From the NCBI RefSeq assembly GCF_001612725.1, contig NZ_BDAZ01000002.1, positions 1-64,000 of the forward strand: a DNA stretch of 64,000 nt, in the 5' to 3' direction. The DNA comes from Nocardia anaemiae NBRC 100462 (GTDB taxonomy: Bacteria > Actinomycetota > Actinomycetes > Mycobacteriales > Mycobacteriaceae). The translations under genes and the position numbers were made by a program. The notes beneath the pieces are model-generated. The model was not told the origin of the DNA and ran no database searches. It saw only the letters and a list, made by a program, of their open reading frames with translations. This document shows, piece after piece, positions 7,353 to 16,229 of this stretch (positions are counted from its first letter, which is position 1; each line of letters starts with the position of its first letter).

Positions 7353-8024
7353 TCAGGCTCGCACTTCGAACTGGCGCATCGCCTCGCCGTAGAGGTTGCC
7401 GCTGCGGCGGACCAAGTCGAGTAGAGGTTCGCGGAGGGCTCGGAGGCCGGGGAGGTCGTCGACGGCTACGCGGGCGGTGACCATGGCGCTGACGGCGGCG
7501 GCGAGGGTTTGGCAGGCGAAGCGCTGTTGCTCGGTGCGGGCGTCGAGGACGTCGGCGATCATCGCGACGAAGGATTCCTGCATCTGCGCCCGGCGGGCGA
7601 CGGCCTTCGCGCCCACCGCGTAGACCTCGACGAGGTAGAGGCGGGCGTATGCGGGTTCGGCGATCAGCCCGTCGAAGTAAGCCTCGAGGATGCGGCCCAT
7701 CCGGTCGGGATCGGCGGGGTCGGCCGAATCCCGCGCATCGCCGCTGATCGCATTCGCGATATTCGCGATCAGCAACTCGACGGCCCGCTCGTAGGCGGCC
7801 TCGAAACAATCCTCCTTGGAACGGAACTGCTCGTAGAAGGTCTCCCGGGAAACCCCGGCCCGCTTCAGGATGGCCGCGACCGAGGTCCCGACGTATCCGT
7901 TCTCGACCATGGCCTCGGCCATCGCGCTCAGGATCCGCTCGCGCTGCGAGGCGATCACCTGCTCCCGGGGCAGGCCGTGTCGCCCCCGCGGGAGTTGGCG
8001 TGCGCTGCTGGCGGATTCGGTCAT
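7353..8024 (-). CDS. TetR-family transcriptional regulator
   Basis: 223 residues, with an N-terminal helix-turn-helix at about 30-65 (AAILKRAGVSRETFYEQF) and a C-terminal helical ligand domain ending GNLYGEAMRQFEVRA. The ATG at 8024 was chosen because it gives normal TetR length. It lies 35 nt downstream of an SDR gene on the same strand, so the two are probably one transcript. The palindrome at 9008-9025, upstream of that SDR, is the likely operator. The ligand cannot be read from the sequence; linkage suggests a substrate or product of the adjacent dehydrogenase. Confidence 0.88.
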   Translation of the reverse strand: MTESASSARQLPRGRHGLPREQVIASQRERILSAMAEAMVENGYVGTSVAAILKRAGVSRETFYEQFRSKEDCFEAAYERAVELLIANIANAISGDARDSADPADPDRMGRILEAYFDGLIAEPAYARLYLVEVYAVGAKAVARRAQMQESFVAMIADVLDARTEQQRFACQTLAAAVSAMVTARVAVDDLPGLRALREPLLDLVRRSGNLYGEAMRQFEVRA

Positions 8025-8059
8025 TCCATGGCTCCGAGGGTCGGGCGGACGATATCCGG

Positions 8060-8947
8060 CTACGCCGGTCGCTCCATTTTGCGGGGTCTGGCCGGTTGGT
8101 CGGTGGTGAAGGGCGCATCTTCGGTGCGCGCGATCTCCAACGCCCGCGCCACCCCGCGCCGCAGCGAGATATCGATGACGCGCTGGGCGATCGGCCGGAA
8201 CGGCAACACCACCGCTACCCACCAGGGCGACACCACCTGACGTTTGCGCCGGGCGATGGCGCGCTCGACCGCATCGATGGCGGGACCGAGCGGTGCGACT
8301 CCCGACACCGTGGACCGGCCGAGAATGGCCCGCGCGGCGGCGGTACCGAAGCCGCGCGCGGTCATATCGGTGTCGAGTTCGGCGAAATACGCGACCCCGA
8401 CCTTCGCGCCGGTATGCCTGACCTCGTGCCGCAACGTATTGCCGAGCGCCTCCACCCCGGCCTTCGACGCGCTGTAGGCCCCGACCAGCGGCAGATTCAC
8501 CGCGGCCGCCAGCGACGAGACGACCAGCGCGTATCCGTTCGGATGACAGATGTGCGGTCCGGCCGCGCGCAGTGTGTAGTAGACGCCGAGCACATTGACC
8601 GCCAGCGTCTCCTCGATAACCGCCGGATCCCCGCCGAGCAGCGCCACTTGTTTGGCGATCCCGGCATTGGCCACCACCACATCCAGCCCGCCGAGTTCGG
8701 TGACCAGCGTGCTCACCACTCGCTCCACCTGCCGGTGATCGGCGATATCGCAATAGCGCCATGGTGCGTCACCGCATTCGCGTGCCACCTCAGCGAGCAG
8801 ATCCGCCTCCAGCCCGAGCAGCGCTACCTTCGCCCCTTTCGCGTGCAGCTGCCGTGCCAGCGCGGCCCCGATGCCGCGCGCCGCGCCGGTGATCAGAATC
8901 CGGCGTCCGGCCACGGACGGGGCGGAAAACAGGTGCCGACCCGTCAC
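8060..8947 (-). CDS. short-chain dehydrogenase/reductase, 295 aa
   Basis: Classical SDR with a cofactor motif TGAARGIG near residue 20, NAG at about 92, catalytic Ser (VVSSLAAA) and the YSASKAG Tyr-Lys pair. After the Rossmann core the protein has a long C-terminal extension with a hydrophobic segment (WWVAVVLPF), as in membrane-associated SDRs of mycolata. The GTG at 8947 (reading VTGRHLFSAP) is preferred to an in-frame TTG/ATG further upstream because the extra 24 residues are poorly conserved in character and would cover the operator region. Substrate is unknown. It is followed by a TetR gene and divergent from another SDR. Confidence 0.85.
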   Translation of the reverse strand: MTGRHLFSAPSVAGRRILITGAARGIGAALARQLHAKGAKVALLGLEADLLAEVARECGDAPWRYCDIADHRQVERVVSTLVTELGGLDVVVANAGIAKQVALLGGDPAVIEETLAVNVLGVYYTLRAAGPHICHPNGYALVVSSLAAAVNLPLVGAYSASKAGVEALGNTLRHEVRHTGAKVGVAYFAELDTDMTARGFGTAAARAILGRSTVSGVAPLGPAIDAVERAIARRKRQVVSPWWVAVVLPFRPIAQRVIDISLRRGVARALEIARTEDAPFTTDQPARPRKMERPA

Positions 8948-9007
8948 CCGGCCACCACCTCTGATCGAATCGCTTCGCGATGCTGCATAGCTGCGACGAT
9001 ACCAGCC

Positions 9008-9025
9008 GCGAACACACATGTTCGC
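9008..9025. promoter_or_regulatory. palindromic operator upstream of the SDR-TetR pair
   Basis: GCGAACACACATGTTCGC: 7-bp arms GCGAACA / TGTTCGC around CACA, next to an AT-rich stretch (AAATAATTTTCC). It sits 60 bp upstream of the SDR start in the divergent spacer between two SDR genes and fits a TetR-type operator. Confidence 0.5.
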
Positions 9026-9163
9026 AAATAATTTTCCGTTTATCCGACGCTGCTATAGGGGGCGGGCATCGGTGCGAGGGAGCCGTGATCGGCCTCTCGC
9101 ATGGCACCGGTTAGGGTGCAATTGACGAAGGGCCAACTGGCTGTCACGAACGAGAGGACCATC

Positions 9164-9931
9164 GTGGAGATTTCGGGTTCCGCCGCCATCATCACCGGAG
9201 GCGCATCCGGCCTCGGCGCCGCCACTGCCAAGCGTTTCGCCGATCTGGGCGCGACCGTCTTCGGACTCGACGTACCTCAATCCATCGAGCGCGCCGGGGA
9301 TAACGTGCCCGACGGCGTCACCCTGATCCCCGCCGACGTCACCAGCAACGACGAGGTTTCCGCCGCGGTCGCGCAGGTCGTCGAATCCGGTGCGCCGCTG
9401 CGCATCGTGGTGAACTGCGCCGGTGTCGGCTGGGCCGGGCGCATCCTGTCCAAGAACGGCCCGCACGACCTGGAGCTGTTCCGCACCGTCATCACCGTCA
9501 ACCTGCTCGGCACCTTCAATGTGATGCGCCTGGCCGCCGACGCGATCGCCAAGACCGACACCGTCGACGAATACGGCCAGCGCGGCGTGATCATCAACAC
9601 CGCCTCGGTCGCCGCATTCGAGGGCCAGATCGGCCAGATCGCGTACTCGGCCTCCAAGGGCGGCGTGCACGGCATGACCGTCCCGGCCGCGCGTGATCTG
9701 GCCCAGTTCGGCATCCGGGTGAACACCATCGCCCCCGGCATCATCGACACCCCGATGCTCGCCGGTGTCACCGAGGAATACCGCAAGGGCCTCGAGGCCG
9801 GTGTGCCGTTCCCATCGCGCCTCGGCCGCCCGGACGAGTACGCGCAGCTGTCGCAGTACATCGTCGAGCACGACTACCTCAACGGCGAGACCATCCGCAT
9901 GGACGGCGCTCTGCGCATGGCCCCGCGCTAA
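9164..9931 (+). CDS. SDR of the 3-hydroxyacyl-CoA dehydrogenase type-2 (HSD10) group
   Basis: 255-residue Rossmann protein with TGGASGLG at 9-16, ADVTS, NCAGVG, the catalytic YSASKGG and a C-terminal [15 protein letters not shown]. The [16 protein letters not shown] stretch and overall layout resemble HSD17B10-like enzymes, which oxidise 3-hydroxyacyl-CoA in beta-oxidation; Rv1144 of M. tuberculosis is a likely relative. The GTG at 9164 is chosen because a GAGAGGA site precedes it and the Rossmann strand begins nine residues later. Expression is monocistronic, closed by the terminator at 9955-9985. Fatty acyl or steroid substrates are both possible. Confidence 0.85.
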   Translation: MEISGSAAIITGGASGLGAATAKRFADLGATVFGLDVPQSIERAGDNVPDGVTLIPADVTSNDEVSAAVAQVVESGAPLRIVVNCAGVGWAGRILSKNGPHDLELFRTVITVNLLGTFNVMRLAADAIAKTDTVDEYGQRGVIINTASVAAFEGQIGQIAYSASKGGVHGMTVPAARDLAQFGIRVNTIAPGIIDTPMLAGVTEEYRKGLEAGVPFPSRLGRPDEYAQLSQYIVEHDYLNGETIRMDGALRMAPR

Positions 9932-9954
9932 AGGGCCTGCGGCGCAAGACAATT

Positions 9955-9985
9955 ACGCCCCGTCATCCGCTGGATGGCGGGGCGT
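9955..9985. terminator. bidirectional hairpin terminator
   Basis: 14-bp stem ACGCCCCGTCATCC / GGATGGCGGGGCGT (one G-T pair) with a GCT loop, between the convergent SDR and methyltransferase genes. Confidence 0.8.
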
Positions 9986-9999
9986 TCGCGTGTGCTTTC

Positions 10000-10818
10000 T
10001 CAGGCGGTCGGTTTGTGACCGATGCCGAGGAAGGCCGTGGTCGAGAGGGGTTTATTCGGACGGTAGTTGACGGCTAGGTAGGCGCGCATCAGCGCGACAC
10101 GTTCAGCCCAGATTTCCTCGCCGACGGTGCGGCGCATCAGCAGCAGCGGGGCGCTGCTGCGCATCATGGTCTCCCACATTTCGTCGGCGTCGGCGAAACT
10201 CAGTGTGCTGGTGTGGCGTTGGATGCTCACACCGGCGAAGCCCGCGGTGCGCATCTCGGTCGCGAAGACCTCCGGATTTTCCAGGTTGAGGAAGTTGGGT
10301 TGGGGTTCTTCAATAGTCGGATCGGCGGCGGCGAAGGCACCGAACATCATTCGCATGAGCGATGATTCGGCCACCGGAGCCCAACTCGACACCACGGCGG
10401 TGGCACCGGGGCGCAACACCCGGAACAGTTCGGCGAAACCCTTGGCCCGATCCGGGAAGAACATCAGCCCGAACATCGAGAAACCGGCGTCGAAACTCGC
10501 GTCGTCGAACGGCAGCGCCTGCCCGTCCCCCACCCGGGCGTCGATGTTGGTCAGCCCGGCGGCGCGTGCGTCCTCGGTCAGGCGCTGGATCATCGGCTCG
10601 GAGAAGTCGATGGCCGATACCCGCGCCACCCGTTCGGCGGCGGGCAGGCTCAGCGTGCCCGGCCCCGCCGCGACATCGACCACCTGTGATCGCGCCGAAA
10701 GACCGGCGAGTTCGAGTGCGTGTGCGGAGAAAGGCGCCATGATCGCGGGTCCGAATTCGGCATATCCGTCGGCGACGAGATCCCACGGTTCGGCGGCGGC
10801 AAGCGGGTTACCAGACAT
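10000..10818 (-). CDS. class I SAM-dependent methyltransferase
   Basis: 272 residues. Motif I is VVDVAAGPGTLSLPAAERV, followed by an acidic end of strand 2 (SAIDFSEPMI) and motif II-like DASFDAGFSMFGLMFFPD. This is a UbiE/COQ5-like methyltransferase fold, acting on a small molecule in the cytosol; the acceptor cannot be told. The ATG at 10818 (MSGNPLAAAEPWD) is preferred to an upstream in-frame start because a GAAAGGATC site precedes it. It is transcribed on the minus strand after the GNAT gene and converges on the SDR gene. Confidence 0.82.
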   Translation of the reverse strand: MSGNPLAAAEPWDLVADGYAEFGPAIMAPFSAHALELAGLSARSQVVDVAAGPGTLSLPAAERVARVSAIDFSEPMIQRLTEDARAAGLTNIDARVGDGQALPFDDASFDAGFSMFGLMFFPDRAKGFAELFRVLRPGATAVVSSWAPVAESSLMRMMFGAFAAADPTIEEPQPNFLNLENPEVFATEMRTAGFAGVSIQRHTSTLSFADADEMWETMMRSSAPLLLMRRTVGEEIWAERVALMRAYLAVNYRPNKPLSTTAFLGIGHKPTA

Positions 10819-10909
10819 CAGTTGACGATCCTTTCGACCGTCCAAGGCTAACCGGGTGATACCCCCGGAACCTACCAACTCCGGCCGAACTCACTGTGCG
10901 CCAAGCAGA

Positions 10910-11416
10910 TCAGATCTTGCGTTCGAAGGTGATCATGTGATGGCCCGGCCCGTTGTAGTCGCGCACCGGTCCGGCGACCGTGAAACCCAGGTGCCGATGA
11001 AAGCCGATCGAGGCGTCATTGCCGGGGGCGGTGATCGCCTTCACGATATGGCGGTCATTCGCCCTGGCGATCGCGAAGAACCGCTCGTAGAGCTCGCGCG
11101 CGAGGCCGCTCTTGCGAGACTGCGGATCGACGCCGACGAAGTGGATATAGGCCTCATCCGATTCCGACGGCGAGAGGAAGCCGATCAAAAATCCGGCCAG
11201 CCATTCGGTCGGTTCCCGCTGTCCGGCGCCGGGCACCTCGGCGACCAGGCTGGTTCGGTAGAAATGGTCGAGGAACAGCCTGGGCAGGTGCGGCAACACC
11301 GAGCGCCCCCACCAGTCGTCTATAACGGTGGCGATGGCGTCGTAGTCATCGGCACGTGCGGCCCGGATGACCGGCCCGTTCGCATTCGGCACGTTAGCTA
11401 GCCCGCCTCCCCGCAT
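10910..11416 (-). CDS. GNAT-family N-acetyltransferase
   Basis: 168 residues. The acetyl-CoA-binding motif A is VDPQSRKSGLARELYERF, and the C-terminal part IGFHRHLGFTVAGPVRDYNGPGHHMITFER is typical of GNATs that acetylate small amines or amino acids. The ATG at 11416 is the first standard start; an upstream TTG two codons earlier is open but unlikely. The acceptor is unknown. It precedes the methyltransferase gene by about 90 nt on the same strand and may be co-transcribed. Confidence 0.82.
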   Translation of the reverse strand: MRGGGLANVPNANGPVIRAARADDYDAIATVIDDWWGRSVLPHLPRLFLDHFYRTSLVAEVPGAGQREPTEWLAGFLIGFLSPSESDEAYIHFVGVDPQSRKSGLARELYERFFAIARANDRHIVKAITAPGNDASIGFHRHLGFTVAGPVRDYNGPGHHMITFERKI

Positions 11417-11476
11417 ATTCAAGCCAGATCAAGTGCCACGATAGTCGCGTCGGCGCCGCGGGTCGTCGCAGGCCTG

Positions 11477-11518
11477 GTGAGCAGTTCACACAGGTTGGAA
11501 CCTATGTGAACCGCTCAC
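11477..11518 (-). terminator. 42-bp near-perfect palindrome, probable htpG terminator
   Basis: Arms GTGAGCaGTTCACAcAGGTT and AACCTaTGTGAACcGCTCAC flank GG. The hairpin starts 25 nt after the htpG stop. It lacks a clear T-run on the minus strand, so it could instead be an operator for the GNAT gene 60 nt downstream. Confidence 0.55.
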
Positions 11519-11543
11519 TCCCGCATTTTTGGCCGGTCGACCT

Positions 11544-13499
11544 TCAGAGCGTGCGGGTGAGCCGCTCGGTCAGGATCTGGGCGAAGCGGGCCGGATCCTT
11601 GAGTTCGCCGCCCTCGGCGAGAACCGCTGTGCCGTAGAGCAATTCGGCGGTCTCGGTGAGCTCGGGAACCTTACCCGCGTCGGCGTCGTCCCGGCGCGAG
11701 TCGTAGGCGTCGCGCAGGCCGGTGACCAGCGGGTGGGTCGGGTTCAGCTCGAGGATCCGCTTGGATTCGGGCACCAGCTGACCGGAGGCGCGGTACATGC
11801 GCTCGAGCATCGGGGTGAAGTCGAAGACATCACCGACGAGGCAGGCGGGCGAGGTGGTGAGCCGGTTGGTCAAGCGCACCTCCTTGACACTGTCCAGGGT
11901 CTTGCCGAGCCAGGCGAGCAGTTCGGCGAAGTCCTTGTCCTGCTGTTCGCGCAGCGATTCGGTGGCCTTCTTCTCCTCCTCGGTCTCCAGATCGACCTCG
12001 CCCTTGGCGATGGACTGCAACGGCTTACCGTCGAATTCGGTGACCGAACCGACCCACATCTCGTCGACCGGATCGGTCAGGATCAGCACCTCGCGCCCCT
12101 TGGCCTTGAAGGCCTCCATATGCGGGGAGCTCTCGACCTGCTGACGGGTCTCGCCGGTCATGTAGTAGATGGCGTCCTGGCCGTCCTTCATCCGCTCGAC
12201 ATAGGCGGCGAGGGAGGTCAGCTCGTCCTCGGAGTTGGTCGAGGCGAACGAGGAAACCTGCAGCAGTGTCTCGCGGTTGTCGAAGTCCGAGAGCAGGCCC
12301 TCCTTGAGGACGCGCCCGAACTCCTTCCAGAAGGTCTGGTACTTCTGCTGATCCTCCGCACCCTGCATTTCCTTGACCGTCGAGAGCACCTTCTTCACCA
12401 GGCGCTTGCGGATCATCTGGATCTGCCGGTCCTGCTGCAGGATCTCGCGGGAGACATTGAGCGACAGATCCTGCGCGTCCACCACACCCTTGACGAAGCG
12501 CAGGTATTCCGGCATCAGCTCTTCGCAGTTGTCCATGATGAACACCCGCTTGACGTAGAGCTGCACGCCACGCTTGTGCTCGCGGGTGAACAGATCGAAC
12601 GGCGCGTGCGACGGGATGAACAGCAGCGCTTGGTATTCGAAGGTGCCCTCGGCCTTCATCGGGATGATCTCCAGCGGATCGTCCCAGCCGTGGCTGACGT
12701 GCTTGTAGAACTCCTTGTACTCCTCGTCGCTGACCTCGCTCTTCGGGCGGGTCCACAGCGCCTTCATGGAGTTGAGGGTCTGTTCCTCGAGAATCGTCTT
12801 CTCGGTCTTCTCCTCGCCCTCACCCTCGGTGACGGTCCGCTCGACCTGCATGCGGATCGGCCAGGCGATGAAGTCGGAGTACTTCTTGACGATCTCGCGG
12901 AGCTTCCACTCCAGGGTGTAGTCGAAGAGGTGGTCGTCCTCGTCCGGGGTCTTGAGCTGCAGTGAGACGGCGGTGCCCTGCGGGGCCTCGTCGAGGGTTT
13001 CGATGGTGTAGGTCGAGCTGCCCGCGGCCGACTCCCATCGGGTGCCCTCGGTCTCGCCTGCCTTGCGGGTGGTCAGCGTGACCTTGTCGGCGACCATGAA
13101 GGTCGAGTAGAAGCCGATGCCGAACTGGCCGATCAGCTCCTCGGCCGCCGCCTCGGATTTGGCCTCGTTGAGCTTCTTGCGCAGCTCCGCGGTGCCGGAT
13201 TTGGCCAGCGTGCCGATCAGATCGACCACCTCGGCGCGGGACATGCCGATGCCGTTATCCCTGACCGTCAGGATCCGGTTGTCCTTGTCGACCGCCAGCT
13301 CGATATGCAGATCGGCGGTGTCGACGTGCAGATCCTTATCGCGGAAGGACTCCAGCCGCAGCTTGTCCAGCGCGTCGGAGGCGTTCGAGATCAGCTCCCG
13401 CAGGAATGTGTCCTTGTTGGAGTAGACCGAATGGATCATCAGCTCGAGCAGCTGATGGGTTTCTGCCTGGAACTCGAGTTGTTCGACGTGCTCTGTCAC
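11544..13499 (-). CDS. htpG: molecular chaperone HtpG (Hsp90)
   Basis: ATP-driven Hsp90 chaperone of 651 residues, a normal bacterial length. The N-terminal GHKL ATPase shows Asn39 in ELISNASDALDKLR, DNGIGM at 81-86 and the lid motif GQFGIGFYS at 124-132. The middle domain carries the client-contact stretch with the catalytic Arg in LNVSREILQQ, and the C-terminal dimerisation domain ends with SKRILELNPTHP. There is no MEEVD tail, as expected in bacteria. It starts with GTG at 13499, only 21 nt after a RecB-like nuclease gene on the same strand, so it may be part of that transcript or have a promoter inside that gene. No CIRCE element lies directly upstream. Confidence 0.96.
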   Translation of the reverse strand: MTEHVEQLEFQAETHQLLELMIHSVYSNKDTFLRELISNASDALDKLRLESFRDKDLHVDTADLHIELAVDKDNRILTVRDNGIGMSRAEVVDLIGTLAKSGTAELRKKLNEAKSEAAAEELIGQFGIGFYSTFMVADKVTLTTRKAGETEGTRWESAAGSSTYTIETLDEAPQGTAVSLQLKTPDEDDHLFDYTLEWKLREIVKKYSDFIAWPIRMQVERTVTEGEGEEKTEKTILEEQTLNSMKALWTRPKSEVSDEEYKEFYKHVSHGWDDPLEIIPMKAEGTFEYQALLFIPSHAPFDLFTREHKRGVQLYVKRVFIMDNCEELMPEYLRFVKGVVDAQDLSLNVSREILQQDRQIQMIRKRLVKKVLSTVKEMQGAEDQQKYQTFWKEFGRVLKEGLLSDFDNRETLLQVSSFASTNSEDELTSLAAYVERMKDGQDAIYYMTGETRQQVESSPHMEAFKAKGREVLILTDPVDEMWVGSVTEFDGKPLQSIAKGEVDLETEEEKKATESLREQQDKDFAELLAWLGKTLDSVKEVRLTNRLTTSPACLVGDVFDFTPMLERMYRASGQLVPESKRILELNPTHPLVTGLRDAYDSRRDDADAGKVPELTETAELLYGTAVLAEGGELKDPARFAQILTERLTRTL

Positions 13500-13520
13500 G
13501 TCGCGATGGTACCGCTGCGG

Positions 13521-15209
13521 CTATCCGACATCCGCCGACATCTGCCCGAAGTCGGCCAGACCGGGCACCTCGATGTCGGCGCGGTGTGGATCAGCGGCCC
13601 GTGCGGAGCGTGGATGCATCCATTCGCGCAGCACCATGGTGGCCCGCACATCGTCCTCGTTGTACTCCAGCAACCGGGTGCGCTGACTCGGATCGGGTTC
13701 GCCCTCGTAGCCGACGGCCAGCCGATACCAGCTCATCGACGCCTCGCCACCCGCCTCCGGATCGCGCCAGGAGAAACCGGCCACCGGCGCGATCTTCTTG
13801 AGCCCCTTGCCATTCGGACAGATGAACTGATCGGAGACGGCCTGGAACATATCCACCCATTGCGGTCCGTCGACGAATGCGCGCACCTGCTCGACTGTCG
13901 GCACCCCGGGCCGCCCCGCGAACCGGCGCGCCGATTCGTAGAGCCACTTGTCCTCGGCGGTACGCGAATAGCAGTAGGCGGCAAAGGTTTTCCCGGCCGC
14001 GATGGCCTCGGCGCGCACCGTCATCAGCCAGGTCCAGAATTCGCCGAAGGAGCGGCCTTCATCCTCGGTGGGCAGCGGATCCCAGGTGACGAATGGGCGG
14101 TACACGCCGTCGAGCAGCGTGCCCCACAGATATGCGCCGTACTCCTGGAAGCTCTCCAGATCGACATCGACCTCGACATCGGCCCGACGCACCCAGACCC
14201 GCTCGACCCGGCGCACCAGCGGCGCGCCCGCGAGCCACGCGCGGGCGGTTACCACGGCCTCGTCGAACGGGCCGTGCTGCCAGTCCTCCGGATCGTCGCC
14301 GACCCAGGCGGCCAGATCGTCGATGGTCTCGACGCCGTGGCCGCGCAGCACCTCGGCGCGGGAACCGGGCGCGACCAGGCTCACGTCCCGATGTTCGGTC
14401 AGCCAGCCCTCGCAGCTCTGACCCGCGACCCGCGCCTCGTCGGCGGGTGCTTTGCGCGTCCACCACGGGCACTGGCGGCATTCGGGCACCTTCGACGGAA
14501 CCGTCGGCAATTCCCCGCGCACCACCGCGATTCGATCGGCATAGCGCCGGTCGTAATCGGCGAGCAGCGGGCCGAGATCGTGCACAAGAATGCGGTCGAA
14601 GTGATAGCCGATCACGCCGCCGACCAGCGCCGGACTGGCCAGACCGTGCCGCTGCAGCATCCGGTACAGATGCGCGAGCCGCTGTTGATCGCGGGGCTGC
14701 TGGCGCAGTTTGCGATGCGGATCCGGTTGCGGATCCCAGTGGTACGGATCCGAGGTGGTCGGGTGGAAGTCGGCCGGTTCGGGCTGGCGCGGATCGGTGA
14801 CCTTGTGATTGACCACGATGACCGGGATGTAGCCGCCGCGATCGGTATCGCGCAGCAGGATCTCCGAACCGCCGCGTCGGCCGGTGTCCGGTTCCTGGGG
14901 CAGCAGGGCGCCCCAGATGTGTTGTGCGCCTTCGGCACACGCGCGCATGGTGGCCGCGGCCCGCTCCCCCGCGCGCAGCGTCGGATCGATCACCACCCAG
15001 TTGTCCGGATCCGCCGCGATCAGTGCCTCGCGCACCCTGGTGCGATGCGCGCTCGCCGCCTCCCTGCGCTGCCGGACCCCGGCATCCTCGATCACTCCGG
15101 TCAGCAGGTCCGGATGCGCGGCATTCAAATGCAATCGGTGCCGACAGCCGATCAATGCTCTGGCATCGACGAATGCGGTCGGCTCGGCGGATATCGACGC
15201 AGTGTTCAC
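13521..15209 (-). CDS. TM0106-family RecB-like putative nuclease
   Basis: About 562 residues. The N-terminal half begins with FVDARALIGCRHRLHL, seen in this predicted RecB-nuclease family, and includes a Cys cluster (CRQCPWW plus a Cys in GQSCEGW) that may hold an Fe-S cluster as in Cas4/AddB-type nucleases. The C-terminal half is RNase-H-like: VDVDLES supplies the first acidic pair and LLEYNEDDVRATMVLREW the last aspartates. Two-domain architecture predicts a DNA exonuclease with an undetermined role in repair. The start is uncertain: GTG at 15209 with an AGGCCGAG site is preferred, while starts at 15278 or 15344 would add residues without family character. Confidence 0.75.
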   Translation of the reverse strand: MNTASISAEPTAFVDARALIGCRHRLHLNAAHPDLLTGVIEDAGVRQRREAASAHRTRVREALIAADPDNWVVIDPTLRAGERAAATMRACAEGAQHIWGALLPQEPDTGRRGGSEILLRDTDRGGYIPVIVVNHKVTDPRQPEPADFHPTTSDPYHWDPQPDPHRKLRQQPRDQQRLAHLYRMLQRHGLASPALVGGVIGYHFDRILVHDLGPLLADYDRRYADRIAVVRGELPTVPSKVPECRQCPWWTRKAPADEARVAGQSCEGWLTEHRDVSLVAPGSRAEVLRGHGVETIDDLAAWVGDDPEDWQHGPFDEAVVTARAWLAGAPLVRRVERVWVRRADVEVDVDLESFQEYGAYLWGTLLDGVYRPFVTWDPLPTEDEGRSFGEFWTWLMTVRAEAIAAGKTFAAYCYSRTAEDKWLYESARRFAGRPGVPTVEQVRAFVDGPQWVDMFQAVSDQFICPNGKGLKKIAPVAGFSWRDPEAGGEASMSWYRLAVGYEGEPDPSQRTRLLEYNEDDVRATMVLREWMHPRSARAADPHRADIEVPGLADFGQMSADVG

Positions 15210-15435
15210 CTCGGCCTGCCGCTCGTCGGCTACGCCTTCGTGATTGTGACCGTCGCGGTCACCGCTGCCCGAATACACATACGCAGTATGGTCCAGACCC
15301 CTGACAACTCCGCGAACCGCCTGACATGAGGCCGCCCAATACATCCTGAAGTCGCGTGGTGCACCTCTGGGCGGCGTGATAGACCTATGCACTGGTAGTC
15401 CTGCAACGGAATGATTCAATATCACTCGACCCGTT

Positions 15436-15547
15436 CGGAGCGAGTCTTACGAGCGACGTTCGCGGCCCGTCTCACGTCCGCGCGAAGGCGCGGCCATTGA
15501 CGCGAGACACCAGGGGGCCGCGAACACGCCGCGCCGCAGGCGCGGCA
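15436..15547. repeat. dispersed repeat, long copy (with 40-bp insertion)
   Basis: Shares two blocks with the copy at 20408-20479: CGGAGCGAGTCTTACGAGCG plus ACGTTCGCG (15436-15464), and AGACACCAGGGGGCCGCGAA through the hairpin (15505-15547). A 40-bp segment (15465-15504) separates them here and is absent from the other copy; it ends in CGCG, duplicating the junction. The 3' part holds an 8-bp hairpin GCCGCGCC-GCA-GGCGCGGC. It lies just upstream of the DUF6474 gene start. Confidence 0.85.
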
Positions 15548-15570
15548 AATCAGACACAGGAGGGCCTTCG

Positions 15571-16221
15571 ATGGGGTTGTTCACGAAGCGCAAGCGGCGG
15601 CCGAGCCGCAGGGCCGAGGCGAAGGCCCTCAAACACAAGGCCGCGATGGAGGCAAAACTCGGCGCCAGGAACGACCGCAAGGCCCGCCGCGCGGAGGCCC
15701 GCACCCAGCGCAAGGTCGCCAAGGCGCAGATCGCCGCATTGCAGGCCGAGGAGAAGGCCGCACTGAAGGTGGCCGCCAAAGCCGAGCGGGACCCGTTCAC
15801 CGCGGGCCAGGTCAGCAAGTACCTCGGTGTCGCCCGGGTGCTGGTGCCCGTACTCGCACCGCTGGCCTACCGTGCCGCGACCTACATCCGCGGCTGGATC
15901 GATACCCGTCGGGCGCATCAGCTCGGCGTCGGCGTCGAACAGCTCGGTGATTTCAGCGGCCATGGCGGTCGGCTGCAGGCGCGGATCTCCAACACCGAAG
16001 CCGCCCTCGACAAGATCGGCGCGCAGACCGGCGACAAGGCGAGCAAGGGTGAGACGCAGAAATTCGTTGCCGCCACCCAGGATCGACTCGGCAATCTGAC
16101 CGCCGCGATCCGGACCGCGGAGCAGATGCCCGCGACGCGTCGTCGGGCCGTACACGCGTCGATTTCGAGCGAGCTGTCCGGTATCGAGGCGGACGTTTTG
16201 GCGCGCCTCGGCGTCGGCTGA
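15571..16221 (+). CDS. DUF6474 family protein
   Basis: 216 residues, unknown function. The first 70 residues are extremely Lys/Arg/Ala-rich (MGLFTKRKRRPSRRAEAKAL onward) and should be alpha-helical, possibly binding nucleic acid or acidic membranes. A short hydrophobic stretch (VLVPVLAPLAYRAATYI, about residues 90-106) follows, then a helical C-terminal half ending in SSELSGIEADVLARLGVG. The layout matches what I recall of DUF6474 proteins in Nocardia and mycobacteria. An AGGAGGGCC site precedes the ATG. The next gene follows after 8 nt, so an operon with the copper cluster is possible. Confidence 0.7.
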   Translation: MGLFTKRKRRPSRRAEAKALKHKAAMEAKLGARNDRKARRAEARTQRKVAKAQIAALQAEEKAALKVAAKAERDPFTAGQVSKYLGVARVLVPVLAPLAYRAATYIRGWIDTRRAHQLGVGVEQLGDFSGHGGRLQARISNTEAALDKIGAQTGDKASKGETQKFVAATQDRLGNLTAAIRTAEQMPATRRRAVHASISSELSGIEADVLARLGVG

Positions 16222-16229
16222 TCCCTCTG

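Noticed and set aside
15278..15290. Small palindrome CATACGCAGTATG at the 5' end of the nuclease gene
   Set aside because: Only 5-bp arms and it may be coding; too weak to call an operator.
11529..15329. Plus-strand frames opposite htpG and the nuclease gene
   Set aside because: Both lie antisense to genes with strong domain signatures; their composition is an effect of high-GC codon bias.
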